NCBI GenBank assembly: GCA_965200145.1
Contig: CBDATG010000002.1
Span: 930,001-994,000, forward strand
DNA length: 64,000 nt
From: CBDATG01 sp965200145
GTDB taxonomy: Bacteria; Chloroflexota; Dehalococcoidia; Lucifugimonadales; Lucifugimonadaceae
Direction of reading: 5' to 3'
Part shown: positions 19,901 through 28,575 of the stretch, piece by piece
Layout: every line of letters begins with the position of its first letter
Numbering within the stretch: position 1 is the first letter of the stretch
Program-made: the position numbers and the translations under genes
The notes under the pieces: model-generated
What the model saw: only the letters and a program-made list of their open reading frames with translations
What the model was told of the DNA's origin: nothing
Database searches by the model: none

Positions 19901-21581
19901 CCGCCGACTCATACACGAACTCCTCATCAAGCTCACCAACCGTCGTCTTCCTGTCAGGCAACACGACCCTGAACGCACCACGATCAACGATGGCTCCAGC
20001 GTTGGACACGGCCGACATTCGCGTACCGGGTAGCGCACACAACACATCCTGCGTCCTATCCCAATGGACACGGGCCTTGAACACACCGAATAGCCGTTTC
20101 GGAAAGTGACCAGACACAAGCCGAACCACCGACTCGAACGTGGAATACGCCAGGCCAGCGTATGGATACGCACCGCGGACTGTGTCATACAAATCACGCA
20201 ACCGCCAATCATCAAGCGCAACAGCCGAAACTATGTGTTGCGCAAGCACATCCAGAGCATTCAACGGTATGTGCATCGCCTCTATTTCACACTCCAGCAT
20301 CCCCTTCGCGACGACGGTCGCCTCCAACAGATCCTCTGGATGCGTCGCATACACCTTCGCATAACTCGTCGCACCAACTTGGTGGCCAGCACGCCCGACG
20401 CGCTGCAAACCTTGCGCGACCGATTTCGGCGACTGCAGCTGGACGACCATATCGATGCTGCCAATATCAATGCCGAGCTCCAGCGAGCTCGTGCCGACCA
20501 ACGCGGGTAACCTACCGTGTTTCAGGTCATCCTCTATCTGCCGACGCATCGCATCCGATATGCTCCCGTGATGCGCTAAGAACGGACCTCCAGATGTCCC
20601 AGAGCCACGCTCACCGCCTCCTACTGCCGACCCTTCATCCATCCCCGAATCTCGCGCTACTAGCACATGATTCAACCTATCTGCCGTGTTCTCTGCCTGG
20701 CGACGAGAGTTCGTGAACACCAGAGTCGTGTCGTGCGACTCGACATCGTCTAGCACCCGCGGGATAATCCCCTGCCAAACCGAATCCGCATGACCTGCCG
20801 CATCAGACTCAGGCATCCCGACCACCTTGACATCAAGGTCTGAACGACCCGCGCAATCCACAACTTGCACCTCCCGCCGAATCGGCTCCTTACCGCCAAC
20901 AACTCGCATCCCGCCGAGTAGCTTGGCCACCTCCGACAACGGACGCTGAGTCGCCGACAACCCTATCCGCTGGAAATTCGGTGCCAAACGTTCCAATCGT
21001 TCCAACGAAACAGCTAGATGCACTCCACGTTTATTCGAGCACATCGTATGAATCTCATCAACGATCACCGTCTCCACACTTCGCAATATGTCTCGAGCCC
21101 TGATCGAGGTGAGAATCAGATACAGAGACTCTGGAGTGGTTATCAGAATCTCAGGCGGATTACGCACCATCCGCGCACGCTCGGCCTGCGGCGTATCTCC
21201 AGTACGAACACCAACACTCACCTCCGACCGATCCGTGCCTGGACTGCCTAAGGCATCCGCGATACCTCGAATGGGCTCGCGCAGATTGCGCTCAATGTCG
21301 TAGTTCAACGCCCGCAACGGCGAAATGTACAGAACCTTCACGCCTCGTTCCCGTGTCGGACTAGACTGGCGCGCGTACCCCGCATCAATCGCAGAGAGAA
21401 ACGCCGCTAGTGTCTTACCCGATCCTGTCGGAGAGTGAATCAGAACATTGTGCCCGCGCTTAATCAGCGGCCAAGCGCGACGCTGAGCCTCCGTCGGCTC
21501 ACCGTAACGACCCGTAAACCACGCGGCAACTTCCGGAAGAAACCCAGAGAAAGCCCCCGATTTAACCTCACCCGCCATCAC
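16992..21581 (-). CDS. lhr: Large Lhr-type superfamily 2 DNA/RNA helicase
   Basis: A 1529-residue helicase. Motif I is SPTGSGKTLAAF near residue 54, motif II is VDEIHTM, motif III is SATQ, motif IV region is FTNSRRQAENTADRL and motif VI is GLQRVGRAGHQVG. The Lhr winged-helix and beta-barrel modules follow, then about 600 C-terminal residues as in long actinobacterial and proteobacterial Lhr proteins. Lhr is a 3'-5' ATP-dependent helicase with a repair role. The start is GTG at 21581 or ATG at 21578; the latter immediately follows the TGA of the upstream dehydrogenase gene, suggesting translational coupling. Confidence 0.95.
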   Translation of the reverse strand: MMAGEVKSGAFSGFLPEVAAWFTGRYGEPTEAQRRAWPLIKRGHNVLIHSPTGSGKTLAAFLSAIDAGYARQSSPTRERGVKVLYISPLRALNYDIERNLREPIRGIADALGSPGTDRSEVSVGVRTGDTPQAERARMVRNPPEILITTPESLYLILTSIRARDILRSVETVIVDEIHTMCSNKRGVHLAVSLERLERLAPNFQRIGLSATQRPLSEVAKLLGGMRVVGGKEPIRREVQVVDCAGRSDLDVKVVGMPESDAAGHADSVWQGIIPRVLDDVESHDTTLVFTNSRRQAENTADRLNHVLVARDSGMDEGSAVGGGERGSGTSGGPFLAHHGSISDAMRRQIEDDLKHGRLPALVGTSSLELGIDIGSIDMVVQLQSPKSVAQGLQRVGRAGHQVGATSYAKVYATHPEDLLEATVVAKGMLECEIEAMHIPLNALDVLAQHIVSAVALDDWRLRDLYDTVRGAYPYAGLAYSTFESVVRLVSGHFPKRLFGVFKARVHWDRTQDVLCALPGTRMSAVSNAGAIVDRGAFRVVLPDRKTTVGELDEEFVYESAVGDVFALGSQVWRAIDIDDDRVVAEPAPGSVPRMPFWRGEFPWRPSDLGVKYGQFRAQVAERLRPHVDEDYDPPELTAWLTREYPIDDVAARQIIAYVRSQLRACGAMSSDREIVVESYRDDVGDWRIVVHSPFGGRVNGPWSVAAVKELSSRGYVEPESQVNDDGFMLRLADGGGEPPVDLVTGMAPDVVKRHILDGILDSPMFGATFRQNASRSLLMPSVGFGRRTPFWLQRLRSKDLLSIARGLPDFPVLLETYRDVMEDVMDIPGLMEVLARIHRGEIRVVHSSSRSPSPVARSLEFRFIDHWMYQWDTPNAERAIQSLSADRDALVQLFKRPQSVGLLKPEALPRQDGSVVDGLREVRSATELAQLLIDCGDLLESEVRECCGEQWWEWLSELADQGRAVRVEFPTPGGGSDWRWISGDDQGTYAAVLRGGGDAVALADVLARYIQRCGPLGMSELLARYPFEEVRIDAAIELLVDDGFVARGYFTRSDEQEVIGIVSLEEVRARTLAILRSEVEPVPPMRYQRMLLARHHAIEGGRLEGAAGVLDVVQRLQGIGHSSQVWASEIFPARVSGFSVRMLDDVLRSGDAYWVFTGGGSSDSVALVCAKNGRTVLPTDTLDAILEFDGSSLGEQLSVLYDFIVREGIVSTADIEISLREINSTALTDGLAELARRGLVTCDRWDVAQAIASRSTNGAVRSAYPTRRPMVGGSRRNRVGLRREFARRYRERRMFAPADARWSATNRFAFLGPERSDDELATARARVLLERYGVATRQAVRKDELGWDWQSIYAMLSLMELRGEVRRGYFVDGLGGLQFASNEFVEELRTRECVAGMAVVRSSDPAWVLDRAMLARDDSPGSGLLRDNRLAGAIIVMSDRLLLVGYSSGSQIYVADDADESEMVGAARVLLDDCMMSGASARVRVREWNGVPVLESFGAAILESAGFRRDYPYMIADALTRRKPDAVYH

Positions 21582-22868
21582 TCACCACAACACCATCGAG
21601 TCATGGAACAAACCGCGCAAGTCATCGGCCGTTACCGGACGCGGCGAAAGCTTTGTCACTCGGTGCTGCGGCAACGTCCCTACAACCAACATCTCAACAT
21701 CTGACGGCCGGTAACCTATCGCAGACAATCCGTTCGGCATGTCAAGGTCGCGCAACAACGACACGATCTGACCCGCCAGCACGTCACCCGCATCCACAGC
21801 ATCAGCACCATCAATGTCAGCTCCCATCAACTCGGCAAGTCGCAGATGACGCGACGGGTCCGCAACCGCAGTCCAACGAAACACCGCCGGCGCATTCACT
21901 ATCACCGACAAACCGTGAGGCGCAATCGGCTTGCGACTCGGATAACCGGCCGGACGATACGACCTTACGTTTGACGACACCGGATAAGACATACCATGCG
22001 GAAGATGCACTCCCGCCGTGCCGAAAGAGAAACCCGCCACCGTCGCAGCTAGACTCATGTTCGTACGCGCTTCAATGTCCGACGGGTCATCAACAGCACG
22101 ACGAATGTTCTCCGAAACAATCTCAACGGCCTTAGCAGCCCAAACATCGCTCAGCGGATTCGACCCCTGATACGTCGGCCGATGCGCCGGGTCTATCGCC
22201 GCCTCCCGTCGATTGAATGGCAACGCAGTGTAAGACTCCAACCCATGACACAATACGTCGAAACCCGAAAACGCCGCTACATTGGGCGGCATAGACTCCG
22301 TGTTCAGCGGGTCAACCAGACCCATTGTCGGCTTGAGCGCACGGTTCGCAATGCCCGTCTTCGCACCAACCTCAGGCATATCGAATATCGCAACCCCCGA
22401 TGTCTCGCTACCAGTACCCGCCGTCGTAGGCACCGCAAACAGCGGACGCAACGGCCCAGGTACCGGCGTGCCACGACCTATCGGAGCATTCACATACTCC
22501 AAGAAGTCTGCCGGATGCGATGTGTACAAATTCGCCACCTTGGCAGTGTCCATAACCGAACCACCGCCAACCGCAACGAAACCATCGAAATCCCCGCCGT
22601 CCGCAAACGCTATCGCATCACGAAACGACTCATCCGTCGGCTCAACAACCACGCGATCATAAACAGTCACACGCACATTGCTATCGTCCAGCGATTCCAA
22701 CGCCGTATCTACTGCTCGCGAACCAATCAAGCCCGCATCAGTAAGCAACATCACATGACGCAAACCAGCACGCGAAACCTCAAACCCAAGCTCCGATGTA
22801 ACACCAAGCCCAAACTTGATGCTCGCAGAATCCGTTGCGAACGCACTTTCCAATAGCGGCGTACTCAT
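21582..22868 (-). CDS. Iron-containing alcohol dehydrogenase, hydroxyacid-oxoacid transhydrogenase-like
   Basis: A 428-residue group III dehydrogenase. The NAD-binding motif is GGGSVMDTAK near residue 100, followed by PTTAGTGSE near 152. Metal-site His residues lie in CHGLESY, HLPHGMSYP and the later APHGLSV segment. Overall similarity is best to ADHFE1-type hydroxyacid-oxoacid transhydrogenases, which oxidise 4-hydroxybutyrate using 2-oxoglutarate, but the substrate is not certain. Its stop is adjacent to the start of lhr. It is divergent from pncB, with 133 bases between them. Confidence 0.9.
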   Translation of the reverse strand: MSTPLLESAFATDSASIKFGLGVTSELGFEVSRAGLRHVMLLTDAGLIGSRAVDTALESLDDSNVRVTVYDRVVVEPTDESFRDAIAFADGGDFDGFVAVGGGSVMDTAKVANLYTSHPADFLEYVNAPIGRGTPVPGPLRPLFAVPTTAGTGSETSGVAIFDMPEVGAKTGIANRALKPTMGLVDPLNTESMPPNVAAFSGFDVLCHGLESYTALPFNRREAAIDPAHRPTYQGSNPLSDVWAAKAVEIVSENIRRAVDDPSDIEARTNMSLAATVAGFSFGTAGVHLPHGMSYPVSSNVRSYRPAGYPSRKPIAPHGLSVIVNAPAVFRWTAVADPSRHLRLAELMGADIDGADAVDAGDVLAGQIVSLLRDLDMPNGLSAIGYRPSDVEMLVVGTLPQHRVTKLSPRPVTADDLRGLFHDSMVLW

Positions 22869-23001
22869 TAGCGATTGTTCTATGTGTTAGGTAACCGAAA
22901 CGAAGAGCTAGGTGGGCAGAAGCGCCATTGCCACTCGCCTAAAGTATGCAACAACAAACTAACCGCACCAGACTCCCAACGACGCAAACCACGCAAATCA
23001 G

Positions 23002-24333
23002 ATGTCAAACGCTCTCGAAAGAATCATCCCAACCACGCAGTTCGTAGACCTATACGAACTAACCATGGCCGATGTCTACACACACAACGACATGGCAGAC
23101 AATACAGCGACGTTCAGCCTCTACTTCAGAGGCTACCAGCACAACAGGGGCTACTACCTCGTCGCAGGTATCGACGCCGCACTCGACTACCTCAAAAACC
23201 TGTCCGTCAGCACGTCCGACCTCGAAACCATCCGCGAGCTAGGCATCCTCTCCAACCGCGCGCTTGAGTATCTGAAAGACTGGTCATTTACAGGAACTGC
23301 TCACGCAGTAAGAGAAGGCGAAATCATCTTCGACTCCGAACCGGTGCTCGAAGTAACCGCACCGGTAATCCAAGCACAATTCGCCGAAGCAGCATTGCTA
23401 AACACCATCACGACCTGCACTCTCTTCGCCACCAAGGCAACCCGCATCGCACAAGCCGCGCAAGGCAGACCGGTCATCGACATGGGCGCACGTAGGACCC
23501 ACGGAACCGCCGCCGCCCTGACGGCCGCGCGATCTGCCTACATCGCCGGATTCCAAGCCACCAGCCTGCTTGAAGCCGCCGCACTTGGCATCCCTGTCGC
23601 TGGCACAATGGCACACTCTTTTATCCAGTCAATGCCAGACGAACTCTCCGCATTTCGGAGCTACGTCGAACGATACCCGAACGGCGCAACGCTACTGGTC
23701 GACACGTACGATACATACCAGGGAGTCAACAACGCCATCAAGACAGCACACGAACTGACGGAAAAGGGCGGACACATTCGCGCCATCAGACTGGACAGCG
23801 GAGACTTGGGCGCCCTAGCAACCATGGCGCGAGGAATGTTGGACAAGTCCGACCTGCCCAACATGCAGATTATCGTAAGCGGCGGACTCGACGAATACGC
23901 CATCGACGCTCTTGTGACGCAAGGCGCACCAATCGACGCGTTCGGAGTCGGCACAAAGTTCGGAACATCCGCCGACGCTCCGTACATCGAATCGGTCTAC
24001 AAGCTAGTCGAGTTCGACGGCCGACCTGTATTCAAACAGAGCGAAGGAAAACGAACTCTCCCCTTCGCCAAGCAGGTCTACCGCACACTCGACGGCCACG
24101 GAATGATGCATCATGACACCATCACCCGGCGCGATGAGCAACCAATCAACGCGTCAACGCCGCTGCTCAGCGAAGTCATGCGAAACGGTCAACGGACCCG
24201 CGAACCAGAATCGCTAGACACCACACGCGACCGGATCGCGTCAGCAATCATTTCGCTACCGTACCAATACCGTAAGTTACGATTCCCAGATACTTATCCT
24301 GTACACCTATCAGAATGCTTGAACAAGCACTGA
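23002..24333 (+). CDS. pncB: Nicotinate phosphoribosyltransferase
   Basis: A 443-residue enzyme that joins nicotinate and PRPP to make nicotinate mononucleotide. Characteristic segments are TTQFVDLYELTMADVY at the N-terminus, IDMGARRTHG with the active-site RRTHG (DFGxRRxxG type), GTMAHSF near residue 200 and VSGGLDEYAI with FGVGTKFG for phosphate binding. It completes a salvage pair with the nicotinamidase at 13339. It is upstream of the selenoprotein gene by 33 bases and may share its transcript. Confidence 0.93.
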   Translation: MSNALERIIPTTQFVDLYELTMADVYTHNDMADNTATFSLYFRGYQHNRGYYLVAGIDAALDYLKNLSVSTSDLETIRELGILSNRALEYLKDWSFTGTAHAVREGEIIFDSEPVLEVTAPVIQAQFAEAALLNTITTCTLFATKATRIAQAAQGRPVIDMGARRTHGTAAALTAARSAYIAGFQATSLLEAAALGIPVAGTMAHSFIQSMPDELSAFRSYVERYPNGATLLVDTYDTYQGVNNAIKTAHELTEKGGHIRAIRLDSGDLGALATMARGMLDKSDLPNMQIIVSGGLDEYAIDALVTQGAPIDAFGVGTKFGTSADAPYIESVYKLVEFDGRPVFKQSEGKRTLPFAKQVYRTLDGHGMMHHDTITRRDEQPINASTPLLSEVMRNGQRTREPESLDTTRDRIASAIISLPYQYRKLRFPDTYPVHLSECLNKH

Positions 24334-24366
24334 CCGACACGCGCGACACGAGGACCACAACCCAAA

Positions 24367-24849
24367 ATGCAATCCAAACTAGCCCAAGGCGACAGACTGC
24401 CGAACACCCAGCTCAACCTAACAGACGGCTCAATCATGGACCTCCCAGTCGATATGCCTACGAGATACCTAGTCCTGCTGTACTTCCGCGGCGCGTGGTG
24501 AAGCTACTGCCGAAGGCAGCTGGCAGGCTACCAAGACCAAATCAACGAACTCCAAGCTCTCGGTGTAACCGTCATCGCAGCCACTTCCGACAACAAAGAC
24601 GACACATCACAAATGGCGGCCGATCTCGGGCTGAGCTTCCCAGTCGCCCACAGCGTTACAGAATCTGACACCGCGCCAAGCGGCACGTGGTGGTCAAACC
24701 ACGACAGCCACGGACGACACATCCAGCCATGCGAATTGATCATCGGCAGAGGCGGTACCGTCCTCGGTTCAATGTACGCATCCGGACCCATCGGACGCAT
24801 GTCCGTTGACGAAGTGCTGACGTTCATCCGCAACAGAGAACGCCGTTAA
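24367..24849 (+). CDS. Peroxiredoxin-like selenoprotein (in-frame TGA read as selenocysteine, UxxC motif)
   Basis: Translated through one in-frame TGA (24499-24501, codon 45), the frame gives a 160-residue AhpC/TSA-type thioredoxin-fold protein. Its active site reads LLYFRGAW-U-SYCRRQLAGY. In cysteine homologs the peroxidatic Cys is exactly at the TGA position (FRGAWCPYC), and the resolving-type Cys48 is kept. Downstream family segments are intact (LQALGVTVIAATSDN, SFPVAHSVTESD), with no other stop to the TAA at 24847. Without recoding the product would be a useless 44-mer. Peroxiredoxin-like UxxC selenoproteins are well known in marine bacteria. A substitution making a pseudogene is the alternative. 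The ATG has a GAGGACC sequence 13 bases upstream. Confidence 0.85.
24507..24526 (+). promoter_or_regulatory. Candidate bacterial SECIS stem-loop just after the UGA codon
   Basis: Beginning 5 bases after the UGA, CTGCC (24507-24511) can pair either with GGCAG at 24515-24519 (3-base loop) or with GGCAG at 24522-24526 (10-base loop starting with G). Bacterial SECIS elements are stem-loops immediately downstream of the UGA with a G-containing apical loop. The distance is at the short end of the usual range, so the exact fold is uncertain. Confidence 0.4.
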
Positions 24850-24903
24850 TCGCAACCTGCCTCCCAACATATACAGCTTGGGAAGCCATCCCGAAGCGAT
24901 TGG

Positions 24904-24975
24904 TGGAGCTGACGGGATTCGAACCCGTGACTTCCTGCTTGCAAAGCAGGCGCTCTCCCACTGAGCTACAGCCCC
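24904..24975 (-). tRNA. tRNA-Ala (anticodon TGC)
   Basis: The minus strand folds as a complete cloverleaf: acceptor GGGGCTG/CAGCTCC with discriminator A, D-arm GCTC/GAGC, anticodon stem CCTGC/GCAGG with loop TTTGCAA (anticodon TGC) and T-arm ACGGG-TTCGAAT-CCCGT. The CCA end is encoded at 24901-24903. Confidence 0.97.
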
Positions 24976-25085
24976 ACTATTCTCTAGTGTACCAACCGCG
25001 CCAACCTCACGCTGCCGCGATACATGCGTTGTACCGATTCGCTATCATTTCCTGCGAACACCATCTTCAACTCTCCACTAGCAAA

Positions 25086-25664
25086 GTGAAAACCAGCCCA
25101 CTCGCCCACATCATCCGCGTCGCGGTGCTCCCAGTGTGCCTGGCCGCAGTAATCGCCTGCGGAGGAGACGGTACAAGCGGAAACCAAGAACAAGGCTTCC
25201 AGCAGATCACTGTCCACGACACCGTATTCACTCTCGAACACCTAGACTCCATCGGCTACAAAGTCTCACGCGAATACAGCACCGAAGGACTGGAAGGCGC
25301 AACTGCCGCCCTGTACGGCTTCTGGAGAATACCCGACGGAGACCCCGTCGACTTCGAAGTCCGCATCTACCAATCCCACGCCGAAGCTGTCAGCCTAGGG
25401 ACCGCACTCGCAGACGAAGGCTCAGGAACAGATGCAGTGCTCGATGCCGACGACGCACAGTACGACGAGGGAATCAGAGACCGACGCATGATCATCGGAC
25501 AAGGCACCGGCGGTGGAGGTAGAAGCGGCACCGGACCACGCTACGGCGACTACGCCATATACGGCAACATCGTCATGCTGTGCCAAGGCGCCGCTGTAGA
25601 ACAAGCTCTGGACAGATGCCGACAATTCGCACAAGCTCTAAACACTGCCGCCAGCGGACCCTAA
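25086..25664 (+). CDS. Lipoprotein paralog 1 of a five-gene tandem array, unknown function
   Basis: A 192-residue predicted lipoprotein from a GTG start (VKTSPLAHIIRVAVLPV); the longer upstream frame runs through a tRNA and is unlikely. The lipobox is AAVIACG. Family features are the HLDSIGYKVSREYSTEGLEG block, YGFW, FEVRIYQSHAEA, an acidic DEGSGTDAVLDADDAQYDEG block, and a C-terminal YGDYAIYGNIVMLC...RC pair of cysteines. It belongs to the subtype without the extra central Cys pair. I recognise no named family. The next four genes are paralogs on the same strand. Confidence 0.75.
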   Translation: MKTSPLAHIIRVAVLPVCLAAVIACGGDGTSGNQEQGFQQITVHDTVFTLEHLDSIGYKVSREYSTEGLEGATAALYGFWRIPDGDPVDFEVRIYQSHAEAVSLGTALADEGSGTDAVLDADDAQYDEGIRDRRMIIGQGTGGGGRSGTGPRYGDYAIYGNIVMLCQGAAVEQALDRCRQFAQALNTAASGP

Positions 25665-25721
25665 CATCGCACATGCCCTCCAAATCATGAGCGCACTCCG
25701 CAACGACAAACACCAACAGTC

Positions 25722-26297
25722 ATGAGACTAAGCCCGCAGTTGAGTCTGAAACACCTGGCGGCAACCATCGCGACCGCCATCGCACTCACTCCCATAATCG
25801 CATCATGCGGAACGTCAAACGACGAATCAGCGCAGTCAAACCCCAGCTCCGAATCAAGCCGCGAGCTCCGAATCATGGATGCGCCGCGCACCATAACGCT
25901 TGACGACCTGACCAAACTAGGCATGAAAGTCGGGAAAGAGTACGACGTATCGACACTGCAAGGCGCAACATCCGCCAACCTGCTCTATTGGCGGGTCCAA
26001 GGCACCGCCGTTGAATACGAAATCCGCATGTACAGCAACCACGCCGACGCGGTAAACCTCGGAACCGCTCCAGCCCAAGAAGGTAGCGGACCAGACGCAA
26101 TCATCGATGTTGACGATGCCGTATACAAGGAAGGCGTGCGCGACCGACGCACAATATTCGATTTCCGGGCAGAACCCAAACCCAAGTACGGCGCATACGG
26201 AATCTACGCAAACATCGTCATGCTTTGTGAAGGAAGAGACGATGATGAAGCATGGGCAAGATGCCAAGCACTCATCGATCAGCTCTCGCCCAGCTGA
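25722..26297 (+). CDS. Lipoprotein paralog 2 of the array, unknown function
   Basis: A 191-residue lipoprotein with lipobox IIASCG. It carries the same modules as its neighbours: DDLTKLGMKVGKEYDVSTLQ, YEIRMYSNHADAVNLG, GSGPDAIIDVDDAVYKEGVRD, and YGIYANIVMLCEG...RC. Like paralog 1 it lacks the extra cysteines between the RR motif and the YG motif. The gap from paralog 1 is 57 bases. A 201-base gap follows in which I see no gene. Confidence 0.75.
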   Translation: MRLSPQLSLKHLAATIATAIALTPIIASCGTSNDESAQSNPSSESSRELRIMDAPRTITLDDLTKLGMKVGKEYDVSTLQGATSANLLYWRVQGTAVEYEIRMYSNHADAVNLGTAPAQEGSGPDAIIDVDDAVYKEGVRDRRTIFDFRAEPKPKYGAYGIYANIVMLCEGRDDDEAWARCQALIDQLSPS

Positions 26298-26498
26298 CCA
26301 TCACCACGATCCAACACCTAAACCCATTCAGCCTGTCCCTGCGTATCAACACGCAAGAGATCGCGTCAACCCTAATACCCCCGAAACGATTTATAGGATA
26401 GTTATCTAAACACGACCGCTAGACAATACGAGGACGCGCGCCGCCTAACGCGTAGTCCCACACCGTTCCCAAACCGACCCTAGGAGCAAACTCAAGCG

Positions 26499-27125
26499 AT
26501 GATCGCCAAGACAATGAAACTCCCAACCGCTGCACACTTCCTAGCTCTCGCGCTGGTCGCCATTCTCGCCACCGCCATCGCGTGCGGTAGCGACACATCC
26601 AACGGCGATTCCAGCGGCGACTCACCTGGCGCAGCATCGGAGACACAATCTTCCGGAGTCGGTGTAGTCGACATCTACTCCGCCGAAGGAACATACACCG
26701 CCGACGACTTCGCAACCACCCAGTACTTCAAGAAGAGCAAGAACTACGACACCGAAGGACTCGAAGGAGCTACAGAGGCAATATACGGCTTCTACGGCGA
26801 AGACCCCTACGACCGACAGGAATTCGAGGTACGCTTCTACCCCGACCACGCTACCGCCATCAGCATCGGCGTGGACTTCGCAAACGAAGCCACCGGTCCA
26901 GATGCCGTAATCGCCGAAGATGAGCAGAGATGGGACGAAGGCCTGGTACAGCGCCGCGCATGTCAGGGCAACACAAGAGGCTCCCACCACTCAGGCAAAT
27001 GCGTCAACGCCAAGTACGGAGACTACGTCGTTATGGGCAATGTCGTCTTGCTGTGTCAAGGTAAAGACGCAGAAACCGCGCTAGCAAACTGCCGAGATGT
27101 CTATAACGCAGTCTCCGGCGGCTAA
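26499..27125 (+). CDS. Lipoprotein paralog 3 of the array, unknown function
   Basis: A 208-residue lipoprotein with lipobox ATAIACG and a Ser/Gly/Asp-rich linker (SNGDSSGDSPGAASETQSSG). Core motifs are YTADDFATTQYFKKSKNYDT, YGFYGEDPYDRQEFEVRFYP, DEQRWDEGLVQRR and YGDYVVMGNVVLLCQG...C. It has two additional cysteines in CQGNTRGSHHSGKC, shared with paralog 4, which could form a second disulfide. Start could be ATG 26499 or the in-frame ATG at 26514; a GGAG lies at about 26482-26485. Confidence 0.77.
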   Translation: MIAKTMKLPTAAHFLALALVAILATAIACGSDTSNGDSSGDSPGAASETQSSGVGVVDIYSAEGTYTADDFATTQYFKKSKNYDTEGLEGATEAIYGFYGEDPYDRQEFEVRFYPDHATAISIGVDFANEATGPDAVIAEDEQRWDEGLVQRRACQGNTRGSHHSGKCVNAKYGDYVVMGNVVLLCQGKDAETALANCRDVYNAVSGG

Positions 27126-27139
27126 CCGTCAACCACCGC

Positions 27140-27823
27140 GTGATACCAGCGGCAATAATCCATGCCGCTCCGCGACTCGCGTTGTGCGCTACCGTGGCGA
27201 CGGTCGCGCTCACTATAGCCGCCTGCGGAAACGACACGGCCGGAAACTCCGCCATCGACAGATCCGGCATCGTCACTGACCAATCACGCGCATCGCAGTC
27301 CGCCACTACGGTGCCCACGCGAACCCCTGTCGCACGGTCCGATGTCCAAGCGTCTAGCAGTTCCGCCGTCGTGGACATCATCTCCGCCGACGGGGTGTAC
27401 ACTCTGGCAGACATCGAGAACCTAGACAGCTTCAAGAAAAGCAAGTCATATGACATAAGCGGACTGCGCGACGCTACCGACGCCATCTACGGATTCTTCG
27501 GCACCGATCCGTATAACAGACGAGAAGTAGAAATCCGCTTCTACCCTGACCACGAAACCGCGCTAGACTCCGGCGTAGACTTTGCCGATGAAGCAACCGG
27601 ACCAAACGCCATCGTGACTTCAAGTGACCAACGCTGGGACGAAGGAATCACACAACGCCGAGCATGCAGAGCTAACACCAGAGGCAGCCACCACACCGGA
27701 CGATGCGATGCCGCTAAGTTCGGCGACTACATCGTGGTCGGCAACCTAATCGTCCTGTGCGAAGGGTTAGACTCACAAACCGCCCTCGCAAACTGCAACG
27801 AATTCGCTGACAACTTGCAGTAG
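27140..27823 (+). CDS. Lipoprotein paralog 4 of the array, unknown function
   Basis: A 227-residue lipoprotein (GTG start, 14 bases after paralog 3) with lipobox TIAACG and the longest Ser/Thr-rich linker of the set. It is closest to paralog 3: LDSFKKSKSYDISGLRDATD, FGTDPYNRREVEIRFYP, DQRWDEGITQRRACRANTRG and FGDYIVVGNLIVLCEG. The conserved SHHTGRC segment holds the second Cys of the extra pair. Its closeness to paralog 3 suggests a recent duplication and a shared transcript. Confidence 0.77.
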   Translation: MIPAAIIHAAPRLALCATVATVALTIAACGNDTAGNSAIDRSGIVTDQSRASQSATTVPTRTPVARSDVQASSSSAVVDIISADGVYTLADIENLDSFKKSKSYDISGLRDATDAIYGFFGTDPYNRREVEIRFYPDHETALDSGVDFADEATGPNAIVTSSDQRWDEGITQRRACRANTRGSHHTGRCDAAKFGDYIVVGNLIVLCEGLDSQTALANCNEFADNLQ

Positions 27824-27862
27824 AGTCGCATCAGTATCTCCCGAACGATCAAGGAACGCACA

Positions 27863-28441
27863 ATGCAACTCCGAACAACAATCGCCCGCAAAGCGATCGT
27901 GCTAGCACCGTTAGCGATTGCGATGATCCTTGCAACCGCTATCGCATGCGGCTCCGACACTTCAAGCGACAGCCCCGAAGACGCAACCACAATTACGGAC
28001 TACCCGTTCGAAGTCCTGAACAGCGACCAGACATACACAATCGATGACCTGAAAGCAGTCCAAGGCGTGAAGGCAAACAAGGAGTACGATGTAACCGACC
28101 TGCCTGCCGCCGACGCAGCATGGCGCATCCTGTTCAACAAGCACGACTACGAAGTTCGCTTCTATCCCGACCAACAGACCGCAATCGACGAAGGCGCGCC
28201 ATACGCCGAACACGTAACCGGCGACGATGCCACAGTCATCGGCGACGATGTCCTATGGGAAGAGGGCGCAAAGGACAGACGACGTTGCAGCCGAAACGAA
28301 AAGACTCCACACGCCGGATGCTCCTATTCATCAAGATACTGGGACTTCGTAATCCTAGGCAACATGATCATGATGTGCGAAGGACTAGAGAGCGACCAAG
28401 CCATCAGAAACTGCGACGAACTAATCGCCCAACTCAACTAG
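27863..28441 (+). CDS. Lipoprotein paralog 5 of the array, unknown function
   Basis: A 192-residue lipoprotein with lipobox ATAIACG and an AAGGA Shine-Dalgarno before the ATG. It has the family pattern (YTIDDLKAVQGVKANKEYDV, YEVRFYPDQQTAIDEGA, WEEGAKDRRRC, YWDFVILGNMIMMCEG...NC). The central cysteine pair is kept (CSRNEKTPHAGC) with a shorter spacer than in paralogs 3 and 4. It ends the array. The following 134 bases to the convergent Nudix gene show nothing I can support. Confidence 0.76.
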   Translation: MQLRTTIARKAIVLAPLAIAMILATAIACGSDTSSDSPEDATTITDYPFEVLNSDQTYTIDDLKAVQGVKANKEYDVTDLPAADAAWRILFNKHDYEVRFYPDQQTAIDEGAPYAEHVTGDDATVIGDDVLWEEGAKDRRRCSRNEKTPHAGCSYSSRYWDFVILGNMIMMCEGLESDQAIRNCDELIAQLN

Positions 28442-28575
28442 CAAGCGAGCGCGGTCAACCATGCTTCCCTCTCATACTCATCGGAATCGCACCATGAACG
28501 GCGTTCCAAATCAGCCGTCTCATGCCGCGCGAGTGAACAGGCACACTACGTCCTAACACATCCGCTGGATGGCCA

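Noticed and set aside
22182..22856. 225-residue plus-strand ORF
   Set aside because: It is antisense to the iron alcohol dehydrogenase, is very Arg-rich and has no motif.
24613..24849. 78-residue ORF as a stand-alone small gene
   Set aside because: It is the 3' part of the peroxiredoxin frame; homology extends upstream through the TGA to ATG 24367.
24900..25085. Upstream extension of lipoprotein paralog 1
   Set aside because: The extension runs through tRNA-Ala and lacks a start next to the signal peptide; GTG 25086 fits the lipoprotein layout.
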